From the NCBI GenBank assembly GCA_009691855.1, contig SIAI01000001.1, forward strand, positions 106,345 through 170,344: 64,000 nucleotides of DNA, read 5' to 3'. Positions 42,052 to 49,858 of the stretch are shown here, one piece after another. The DNA is from Planctomycetota bacterium (GTDB lineage: Bacteria > Planctomycetota > UBA1135 > GCA-002686595). Below the pieces are notes generated by a model. The model was not told the origin of the DNA. It searched no databases and worked only from the letters and a program-made list of their open reading frames with translations. Every line of letters starts with the position of its first letter. Position 1 is the stretch's first letter. Made by a program: the position numbers and the translations under genes.

Positions 42052-43392
42052 ATGAGCGGCTCCATGGTTTCCCCTCCGGACGCGCAGAGCGGGTCGAGCG
42101 CGCCGGGCGAGGGCACCTCACGCGACACGGAGGTCAGCGCCTTCGGCCTCTTCCGCGGCACCTCGTTCGGCCTGTTCTTGCTGTCGCGCTTCGCCGCGGT
42201 GAGCGCCACGCAGATGGTCTCGGTGGCCATCGCCTGGCAGGTGTACGAGCGCACGCACGACCCCATGGCGCTCGGCTTCACGGGCCTGGCGCAGTTCGCG
42301 ACGCTGGCGCTGCTGGCGCCCATCTCGGGCGACGTCGCCGATCGCTTCGACCGCCGGGCGGTGCTCGCGGGGTGCCATCTCGTGTACCTCTTCGGGATGC
42401 TGGCGCTGGCGTGGATCGCGCGCGATCCGGAGCTCGGCGTGGCGCCGATCTACGCGGTGCTTTCCCTGCTCGGCGCGGCGCGCGCGTTCTGGATGCCGAC
42501 GGGGCAGGCGCTGTTGCCCTCCTTGGTGGCGGCGCACGAGTTCCCGCGCGCGGTGGCGTGGAGCTCGGCGAACTTCCAGGTCGCCTCGATCGGCGGGCCG
42601 GCGCTCGGCGGCGTGTTGATCGGTCTCGGCGGCGTGACGACGGTGTACCTGAGCGCGGCGGGGATGCTGCTCGGCTCGCTGCTGCTCATCGCGCGCCTGC
42701 GCTATCGCGTGGAGGCGCGCGCGGCGCGCGGCGGCGGCTGGCGGCGCCTCTTGGCGGGCGTGAGCTACGTGGGCCGGCAGAAGGTGATCCTGGGCGCGAT
42801 CTCGCTCGATCTCTTCGCGGTGCTGCTGGGCGGCGCGGTCACGCTCATGCCGATCTTCGCGCAGGAGATCCTGCACGTCGGCGCGACGGGCCTCGGTTTT
42901 CTGCGCGCCGCGCCGGCCTTCGGCGCGGGCGTGGTGGGCCTCTTCCTCGCCTTCCACCCGATCCGCCGTGCGGCCGGGCGGCGCATGTTCGCGTGCGTGG
43001 CGCTGTTCGGCGTCTGCACGATCGTGTTCGGACTCTCGACGCACTTCCTGCTCTCGCTGCTCATGCTGGTCCTGCTCGGCGCCGCCGACATGGTCAGCGT
43101 GGTCATCCGCCAGACGGTGGTACAGATCGCCACCCCGCCCGAGATGCGCGGGCGGGTCGCGGCGGTGAACCTGGTGTTCATCGGGGCCTCGAACGAGATC
43201 GGCGAGCTGGAGTCGGGCGTGACCGCCGCATGGTTGGGCACCGTTCCGGCCGTGGTGGTGGGCGGGGTCGGGACGCTGCTGGTCACCGTGCTGTGGGCCT
43301 GGTGGTTCCCGGAGCTGCGGCGCATCGAGCGCGCGGAGGATCTGCGCCGCGAGGACGATGCATCCGTGGCTGTTCCGGCCGCGCTTCCCTAG
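42052..43392 (+). CDS. MFS transporter (EntS/MFS_3-like exporter)
   Basis: A 446-residue transporter with about 12 hydrophobic helices. The N-terminal helix region SRFAAVSATQMVSVAIAWQV, the A-loop motif GDVADRFDRRAVLAGCH and the second-half loop RQTVVQIATPPEMRGRVAAV match the MFS_3 group, including the enterobactin exporter EntS. A hydrophilic Ser/Gly-rich stretch of about 30 residues precedes helix 1. The substrate is unknown; no siderophore genes are nearby. It lies 39 bp upstream of hutH. Confidence 0.85.
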   Translation: MSGSMVSPPDAQSGSSAPGEGTSRDTEVSAFGLFRGTSFGLFLLSRFAAVSATQMVSVAIAWQVYERTHDPMALGFTGLAQFATLALLAPISGDVADRFDRRAVLAGCHLVYLFGMLALAWIARDPELGVAPIYAVLSLLGAARAFWMPTGQALLPSLVAAHEFPRAVAWSSANFQVASIGGPALGGVLIGLGGVTTVYLSAAGMLLGSLLLIARLRYRVEARAARGGGWRRLLAGVSYVGRQKVILGAISLDLFAVLLGGAVTLMPIFAQEILHVGATGLGFLRAAPAFGAGVVGLFLAFHPIRRAAGRRMFACVALFGVCTIVFGLSTHFLLSLLMLVLLGAADMVSVVIRQTVVQIATPPEMRGRVAAVNLVFIGASNEIGELESGVTAAWLGTVPAVVVGGVGTLLVTVLWAWWFPELRRIERAEDLRREDDASVAVPAALP

Positions 43393-43431
43393 CGGGATGC
43401 GCGGAGCACCGCGCTAGACTCACCGCTCCGC

Positions 43432-44967
43432 ATGCCGACCCTCACCCTCGACGGGCGTTCGCTGACGCTGTCCGACCTCGCGCCCGTGTTCCGCGGGACC
43501 ACGCCCAAGCTGAAGCTAGCGCCCGAGGCGCTCGAGCGCGTGCAGGCCGCACGCGGCCTGGTCGAGCGCGCGCTCGACAGCGGCAAGCCGATCTACGGGC
43601 TCACCACCGGCTTCGGCAAGCTCAAGAACGTCTTCATCGAGCGCGCGGACCTCGGCAAGTTGCAGCTGAACCTGGTGCTGTCGCACTGCTGCGGGATGGG
43701 CGAGCCCATGCCGAGCGAGGAGGTGCGCGCGGTGCAGATCCTGCGGCTCAACAAGTTGCTGCGCGGGCACTCGGGCGTGCGCATCGAGCTCGTCGAGGCC
43801 CTGGCGCGCTTCGTGAACAAGGGCTTCGTGCCGGTCGTGCCGCAGCAGGGCTCGGTGGGCGCGAGCGGAGACCTGGCGCCGCTGGCGCACATCGCCGCGG
43901 CGTTCATGGGCCACGGCGAGGCGCTCGTCGGCGGCAAGCGCATGAGCGCGGCCGCGGCGCTGAAGGTGATCCACGAGGAGCCGCTCGAGCTCGCCGCCAA
44001 GGAGGGCCTGGCGCTGATCAACGGCACCGAGGTCATCGGCGCGATCGGCGCGGGCGTCTACCTGCGCGCGCAGAACTTGTCGAAGTGCGCCGACGCGATC
44101 GCCGCGCTCACAATCGAAGCGCTCTTCGGCTCGTCGAAGCCGTTCGACGCGCGCCTGGCCGAGCTCAAAGGTCTCAGCGGCCACGCGCGCACGAGCGCGA
44201 ACGTGCGCAAGTGCCTGGCCGATTCGAAGGTGCTCGCCAGCCACGTGGACTGCGACCGCGTGCAGGATCCGTACTCGCTGCGCTGCGTGCCGCAGGTGCA
44301 CGGGGCTTTCAAGCAGGCGCTCGAGCACGTGGGCATGGTCCTCGCCGCCGAGATGAACAGCGTCACCGACAACCCGGTGCTGTTCCCCGACACCGACGAG
44401 GTCGTGAGCGCGGGCCAGTTCCACGGCCAGCCGCTGTCGATGGTCATGGACTATCTCGCCTTGGCCCTGTGCACGCTCGCCAACATCTCCGAGCGCCGCA
44501 CCGAGCAGCTCGTCAACCCCGACCTCTCGCACCTGCCCGGCTTCCTGGCCGCGAAGCCCGGTCTGCACTCGGGTCTGATGATCGCGCAGGTCGCCGCCGC
44601 GGCCATGGCGAGCGAGAACAAGTCGCTCGCGCATCCCGCCTCGGTCGATTCGATCCCGACCAGCGCCAACCAGGAGGACCACGTCTCGATGGGCGTCACG
44701 GCGGCGCGAAAAGCCCGCGCGATCGTGACCAACGTCGAGCACGTGCTCGCCATCGAGCTCCTGTGCGCCGCGCAGGCGCGCGACTTCCACCCCGAGTTCC
44801 AGGCCGGCACCGGCGCGCAGGCCGTGCAGGTGGCGGTGCGCAAGTGCGTGCCGCCGATGGAGCAGGACCGCTACCTGCACACCGACCTCGTCGCGGCGCA
44901 CGAGCTGATCGTCTCGGGCGAGTTGCTGCGCGCGGTCGAGGGCGCGGTCGGGGCGCTCGAAGCCTGA
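43432..44967 (+). CDS. hutH: Histidine ammonia-lyase
   Basis: A 511-residue enzyme deaminating histidine to urocanate. The MIO prosthetic group forms from Ala144-Ser145-Gly146 in GSVGASGDLAPLAHIA. YGLTTGFGKLKN (catalytic Tyr), LINGTEVIGAIGAGV, and the C-terminal SANQEDHVSMG with QVAAAAMASENKSLAHPASV are conserved in the family. Length matches bacterial HutH. The next enzyme of the pathway, HutU, is encoded at 52818 on the same strand, with about 8 kb of unrelated genes between. No hutI, hutG or hutC regulator is present. Confidence 0.93.
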   Translation: MPTLTLDGRSLTLSDLAPVFRGTTPKLKLAPEALERVQAARGLVERALDSGKPIYGLTTGFGKLKNVFIERADLGKLQLNLVLSHCCGMGEPMPSEEVRAVQILRLNKLLRGHSGVRIELVEALARFVNKGFVPVVPQQGSVGASGDLAPLAHIAAAFMGHGEALVGGKRMSAAAALKVIHEEPLELAAKEGLALINGTEVIGAIGAGVYLRAQNLSKCADAIAALTIEALFGSSKPFDARLAELKGLSGHARTSANVRKCLADSKVLASHVDCDRVQDPYSLRCVPQVHGAFKQALEHVGMVLAAEMNSVTDNPVLFPDTDEVVSAGQFHGQPLSMVMDYLALALCTLANISERRTEQLVNPDLSHLPGFLAAKPGLHSGLMIAQVAAAAMASENKSLAHPASVDSIPTSANQEDHVSMGVTAARKARAIVTNVEHVLAIELLCAAQARDFHPEFQAGTGAQAVQVAVRKCVPPMEQDRYLHTDLVAAHELIVSGELLRAVEGAVGALEA

Positions 44968-45036
44968 GCTGGCCACCTTCGAGGGGGCCAGGCGAGCCGC
45001 AGTCGGCGCGCAGGAAGCCCGGGCGGACTGTGGGGC

Positions 45037-46254
45037 TCATCTCTGCTGGTTGGAGCGCTCTCCCCGCGGAGGCTCCGGTATCCGCGACCACGCCCGGACG
45101 TAGGCGCTCAGCTCACGCGCAACGACCGCGTTGGCGGCGCTCGACAGGTGGCTCACGCGGTAGATGGACGGAATGCCGCGCACGCTTGCCTCGGCGGCCA
45201 GCACGTCGGTGAGATCGAGGTGCGGGATCCCGCGGCGCTCGAGCTCGTCCAGCAGGCGTGTCCAGTACTTCTGCCCATCCCAGGCGAGCCGCTCCAGGTC
45301 GGGCTTGGCGGGAAAAATCAGCACGAGCGCGTCGCGCGCGCCCTGCGCGCGGGCCAGCGTCCGGAAGCGCTCGAGGAGCGCCAGCGTGACGTCGAAGGGC
45401 TCGCCGGGCTCGCTCCACAGACGATCGATGCGGCGCCGGTCGTAGGCTTGCCGCCCGAGCCAGAGGCGCGCGCCCGCCGACCAGGAGAGCCAGACGGGGA
45501 GCTCGTCGCCGCGCCAGTATTCGTGCTCACCGAGCAGCGACAGCACCGCGCCGCTCTCGACCGCCGCCAGGAACTCGGTGCGCGTTCGGAACGGCAGCGG
45601 CACCAGCGCGAGCTCGCCGTCGCGTAGCACGAAGCGCGGCTTCGCCAGCGGGCTGTTCGAGTTGGGCGCCCACAGCGGGCGATAGCGCGTGACGTTGCGC
45701 CCGATGTTCTCGAGCAGGAGTCCGATCAGCACGACCTCGGCGTGCAGGCGCGGGAGCTCGCGCTCGGCCAGCAGCAGCGCCTGATCGGTGCCGTAGCCGC
45801 CGACGCCGAAGTTCACGAGCTCGAGGCGCGCATCGAGTGCCTCGAGCTGTGCCTCCCAGCTCTCCGCGTCGGCCAGTTCGTGGCCGAAGGTGAACGACTC
45901 GCCGAAGGCCACCAGGCGCGTGACCCCCGCGGGCGGCACTCGCGCGTAGTCGCGGGTTCCGCGCCAGCCGCCGGCGTGGATCGTGTAGAGCCCGTCGGGG
46001 CTGTGCGCGCCGGGCCGGTTGACCCAGCCGAGCTCGGCGTCGAAGGCGCCGACGCCCTGCGGGGCGGCGCGTCCGGCGAGTTCCTCGCGCTGCTGTGCGA
46101 GCCAGGCGGCCTGGTCCGGATGGGTGATGGCGCCGAAGGGCGGCACGGGCCGCCAGCTGTGCGGCAGCACGAGGACGCGCAGTCCGACCTCGAGCGCAGC
46201 ACAGGCCACCAGCCCGCCGCAGGTCAACGCGAGGAGGAGGCGGCGGGGCTTCAC
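45037..46254 (-). CDS. SGNH/GDSL hydrolase-like exported protein
   Basis: A 405-residue protein with a signal anchor (RRLLLALTCGGLVACAALEV). Block I of the SGNH fold is VAFGESFTFGHEL, giving the nucleophile Ser, and the Gly of block II lies in VNFGVGGYGTDQAL. Block V normally reads D-x-x-H; here the end is YRVSHLSSAANAVVA with Arg in place of Asp, so activity may be altered. The N-terminal about 100 residues form an unassigned domain with GWRGTRDYARV. GTG start at 46254. Family enzymes act on ester bonds of sugars or lipids. Confidence 0.75.
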   Translation of the reverse strand: MKPRRLLLALTCGGLVACAALEVGLRVLVLPHSWRPVPPFGAITHPDQAAWLAQQREELAGRAAPQGVGAFDAELGWVNRPGAHSPDGLYTIHAGGWRGTRDYARVPPAGVTRLVAFGESFTFGHELADAESWEAQLEALDARLELVNFGVGGYGTDQALLLAERELPRLHAEVVLIGLLLENIGRNVTRYRPLWAPNSNSPLAKPRFVLRDGELALVPLPFRTRTEFLAAVESGAVLSLLGEHEYWRGDELPVWLSWSAGARLWLGRQAYDRRRIDRLWSEPGEPFDVTLALLERFRTLARAQGARDALVLIFPAKPDLERLAWDGQKYWTRLLDELERRGIPHLDLTDVLAAEASVRGIPSIYRVSHLSSAANAVVARELSAYVRAWSRIPEPPRGERSNQQR

Positions 46255-46437
46255 GTGCGAGCGGAGGAGCAGGGAGGTCTCGGGGCGCGAGCGAGCCTGG
46301 TCAAGCGGCCGGCCTCCACGCGGGAGCCGAAACCATGGCGCGGCAAGCGCAGCCTATCCGCAGGGCGCGCGGATGGATCGGCGCCAGCGGGATGAATCCG
46401 CTCGTCGGTGGCCGGTGTCTATCCTCGTACCTCCCCG

Positions 46438-47062
46438 ATGGACCCCGCGATCGAGACCGATGAGCTGCTGAGCCAGCGCGCCTTCCTGCGGCGCCTGGCG
46501 CGCGGGCTGCTCGGCGACGAGGCCCTGGCCGAGGACGTGGTGCAGGAGCGCTGCAGGCGCCGCGCGAGCGGTTGGACGCGGAGCACGGCGGCGAGCGCCG
46601 TGCGTGGGCCGCGGCTCTCGTGCTCGTCTGGCTCGGGTTGCGCGCGTGGAGCGCGGAGTCCGAGCCACGCGCGGCCGTCCGCACCGAACAGGCGACACTC
46701 GAACTCGGCGCTGCGGAAGAACCGGGCGCGCTGGCAGACGTGGCGGACGGTGCCGAAGGGCGCGTCGAAGCACAGGGCTCGTCCGCGGGCACGCGCGAAG
46801 CCGTCCAGGCCGCGGCGACGCTGGCGGTGCACGTCGTTCACGAGCGCGACGGAGCCGACGCCAGCGGGGTCGGGCTCACACTGTGGCCCGAGGACGACGC
46901 GCTGGCCGAGCTGCACGCGCTCGAGCTCGAGACGGACGTGCTCGGCCACGCGCGCTTCGAGGGCGTCCCGTCCGGGCGCTACCGCGTGAGCACCGATCGC
47001 GACGGCGTGACACCGCTCGAGCTCGCCGCGATGGAACGGACGCGGCCGGCATTGCTGAGCGC
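46438..47062 (+). pseudogene. Decayed ECF-sigma/extracytoplasmic fusion gene
   Basis: ATG at 46438 opens a normal ECF start (LSQRAFLRRLARGLLGDEALAEDVVQE) closely like the intact gene at 49859 ([25 protein letters not shown]). Right after the EDVVQE motif the sequence jumps, in another frame, to RERLDAEHGGERRAWAAALV, which matches the end of sigma region 4 and the membrane segment. About 110 residues covering the sigma core are deleted and the frame is shifted. The rest (to VHVVHERDGADASGVGLTLW and beyond) matches the first external repeat of the intact paralogue, then stops abruptly at the 3' end of the cytochrome gene. Confidence 0.82.
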
Positions 47063-49654
47063 TCACTCCATCCAGCGCGCCGCTGCCGCGCGGCGCGCGG
47101 CCGCATCGGCGCTCGGGTCGTAGCCGCGGTCCTCGCCGAACTTGTGCTGCAGCGCCTCGAAGGCGAGCTGGCGCGTGTAGTCGTCGGGCGAGAGCAACAG
47201 CGCGGCGAGGGTGTGGCGCGCGGACTCGTCGCCGGCCACGAGCCGCGTGCGCGCGGCCTGGGCCAGCAGACGCTCGCCCGGACCGGCATCCGGCGGGACC
47301 GTGTTCGTCGCGACGAGCGTGCGCAGGCGTTGCTCGTAGCGCACGAGCGCGGGCAGCGTCGCCGGATCGGCCAGGCCCTCGAGCGCCCACGCGGCCCAGG
47401 CCGCGACCCTGACCACGGGATCTCGCAGCGTCGCGGCCAGCGCGGGCGCCGCGCGGCGATCGCCGATGCGGCCCAGCATGCGACAGAGCGCGGCGCGCTT
47501 GTCCGCGAAGCCCGGCGGGTACTTGAGGCCGCGCACGAGCCCCGGCACGGCGTACGTGCCCATGCCGACGAGCTCTTCCTCGAGCGCGGCATCCTGCTCC
47601 GGCGTGGAGGCGACCATGTCGTTGCCGCCGATGTCGCCCACCAGCTTCCAGGCGTAAGCCTCCGCGATCGGGTCGCCGTCCTTGGGGAAGGGCTTGAGCT
47701 GATCGGCCGAGCCGTCCTTCGCCCACCAGCCCTGCAGACGCGCGATGGCCTCCTGGCGCTCGGCGCGCGGCGCGAGCGGCTCGTAGCCGAGGTGCTGTCC
47801 GGTCACGGCGAAGAACTGCTCGAAGAAAGCCTCCCTGACGAGATCGTCGCGATGGTCGAGCCCGCCCAGCAGCGTGAGCATGCCCGCCGTCGAACCCAGG
47901 CGCGCGAGCGCGTAGGCGAGGTCGCGCTGCGTCTCGGCGTAGTGTGCGCGCGCGAGCGCGGCCTCGATCGCGGGCACGGCCGAGTGCACGCCGAGGTGCG
48001 CCAGCGCCAGCCCAGAGTTGCGCACCACGTCCGGGTCGGCGTCGCCGAGCTGCTGCTCGAGCGCCGGCTCCAGCGACGCGGCGTGGATCGCGCCCGCGGC
48101 CTGGGCCGCGCTGGCGCGGTCGAGCGTGACCTTCGAGGCCAGGCCACGGGCGAGCGCGGCCTCGATCTCCGGCGACTTCCACAGCGTCTTCACCAGGAAC
48201 TCGCGCGCGTTCAGGCGCACGTAGAGGCGCGGATCGTCGAGCGCGGCCACGATCGCCGGCCGCGCGGGCGCGCCGATCTTCTCCAGCGCGCCCAGCGACT
48301 GGTTGTAGGTCTTGTTGTCCCAGGAGGCGAGCGCGTCGATCAGCGCCGGCACGGCGGGCAGGCCGATCTGCACCAGCTTCGCACCCGCCTCGACGTTCGC
48401 CTGCGGCACGGGGAACTGGAACAGGTCGATCAGCTTCTGGATGTCCTCGGGCGAGTTGCCGCCGGGCACGTCGACCGCCACCGCGCCGATTTGCGGGCGG
48501 TTGTAGTCGACCAGGTTGGCCACGCTGGCCGTCTCGGGCGAGATGCCCTCGGGCGTCTTGGCCACGACCTCGGGCTCGCTCACGACGGGCTCGCTCGAGG
48601 GCATGAGCCCGGTGAACGGCAGGCTGCGCGCCTCGAGCACGCGCGACATGTCCGGGTGGAAGTCGTCGATCGGGTAGTAGAGCTTGAAGAACAGCGTGGT
48701 CTCGACCGTGCCCGCCTCGGCGCCGATCGGCACGCGGTGCGTGCGCTCCTCGCCGCCGGGGATCTGCGTGTTCACCGGCAGCTCCAGGCCGTAGGGCCGC
48801 TTGTACGGATCGCGGAAGACCATGCGCGAGCGCGCGACTTCCTTGCCCTCGAGGTCCCGCACCACCACCAGAGACTCGACCGAGCGCTGCTTGAGCTCGG
48901 TGGGGAAGTTGTGACCCGCGCCCTTGTTCTTGAGCGTGACCACGACCGCGTTGCCGTCGAGCTTGGCCTCGTAATCGTAGGCGCGGCGCACGTGCTCCTC
49001 GTTGCGGCAGCCGGGGAAGACGTGGCTGTGCGTCGTGCGCAGCGGGCCGCCGACCGCGATCGGGCGCTCGATCTCCTGCATGTGGCAATCCATGCAGGTG
49101 CGCCCGCTGGCCTGGCCGGTCGGGGACTTCGCCCACTGGTAGGGCGTGCCGTGGTTGCGGTGACACGAGCCGCAGGCCTCGACCTTGCCGACATCGGGGT
49201 GGAAGGCGTCCGCACACTGGGCGCCGCCCTCGAAGCGGGTGTAGTCGTAGCCCGGCCGCCAGTGGCAACTCATGCACGTGTTGCCCTCCTCGAGGTCGTA
49301 GTGGCGGCGCTTCGGGTTCTGACCGATGCCGGTCTCGAAGATCGGGCGCGGGGTGTGGCAGATGATGCAGTCCTGGTGCGCGAAGCGCGCCGTGGCCAGG
49401 CGCACCTCCTCGTCGCTGAAGGCGCGGCCGTGCGTGGACTGCTCGTGCTCGGCGTAGATATCCGGGTGGCACTTGGCGCAGAAGGCGCTCTCCATCACGT
49501 CCGGGCCCAGGCGCGCGGGCGCGGCGCTCGAGACGAGGGCCGCGCCCTGGACGGTCTTGGGCTCATCCGAGCTGGCGTTGCGTTCGGGCTCGAGGCAAGC
49601 GCTGAACGACGAACAGAGAGCCAGAACGACCGCGTGCGTGAGGGGGAGCTTCAT
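47063..49654 (-). CDS. Multihaem cytochrome c with HEAT-repeat domain
   Basis: An 863-residue exported protein. The signal peptide ends in a lipobox-like LCSSFSAC. Residues about 55-220 contain five haem-binding C-x2-C-H motifs: CAKCH, CIICH, CMSCH, CGSCH and CMDCH, as in the cytochrome c554/c' family. A beta-rich segment (about 225-350) follows, including GHNFPTELKQRSVE. From about residue 400 to the end are HEAT-like helical repeats (LVQIGLPAVPALIDALASWD, GAPARPAIVAALDDP). It probably transfers electrons in the periplasm, with the HEAT part docking a partner. Start ATG 49654. It is divergent from the intact sigma fusion. Confidence 0.85.
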   Translation of the reverse strand: MKLPLTHAVVLALCSSFSACLEPERNASSDEPKTVQGAALVSSAAPARLGPDVMESAFCAKCHPDIYAEHEQSTHGRAFSDEEVRLATARFAHQDCIICHTPRPIFETGIGQNPKRRHYDLEEGNTCMSCHWRPGYDYTRFEGGAQCADAFHPDVGKVEACGSCHRNHGTPYQWAKSPTGQASGRTCMDCHMQEIERPIAVGGPLRTTHSHVFPGCRNEEHVRRAYDYEAKLDGNAVVVTLKNKGAGHNFPTELKQRSVESLVVVRDLEGKEVARSRMVFRDPYKRPYGLELPVNTQIPGGEERTHRVPIGAEAGTVETTLFFKLYYPIDDFHPDMSRVLEARSLPFTGLMPSSEPVVSEPEVVAKTPEGISPETASVANLVDYNRPQIGAVAVDVPGGNSPEDIQKLIDLFQFPVPQANVEAGAKLVQIGLPAVPALIDALASWDNKTYNQSLGALEKIGAPARPAIVAALDDPRLYVRLNAREFLVKTLWKSPEIEAALARGLASKVTLDRASAAQAAGAIHAASLEPALEQQLGDADPDVVRNSGLALAHLGVHSAVPAIEAALARAHYAETQRDLAYALARLGSTAGMLTLLGGLDHRDDLVREAFFEQFFAVTGQHLGYEPLAPRAERQEAIARLQGWWAKDGSADQLKPFPKDGDPIAEAYAWKLVGDIGGNDMVASTPEQDAALEEELVGMGTYAVPGLVRGLKYPPGFADKRAALCRMLGRIGDRRAAPALAATLRDPVVRVAAWAAWALEGLADPATLPALVRYEQRLRTLVATNTVPPDAGPGERLLAQAARTRLVAGDESARHTLAALLLSPDDYTRQLAFEALQHKFGEDRGYDPSADAAARRAAAARWME

Positions 49655-49858
49655 TTCGGATGGCGGAAGATAGCCGGGCGCGAGCGGCGCGCCCAGGCAA
49701 GCGACGTTCCAGGGGGAGACGACTCCCATCCGCGCGGAAGGAGCGTCGCGCTCGACCGATGCGTCGCGCCCGGTAGAGGCAGCGTAGCGGAGAGGGCGAT
49801 TTCGACGCAGGGTCGCGCGGCGGCGCGGCGTCTCTAGGATCGAGGAGACAAGGCCCAC

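Noticed and set aside
42372..45212. A 946-residue plus-strand frame over the MFS and hutH genes
   Set aside because: Arg/Gly-rich shadow of two well-supported genes in another frame.
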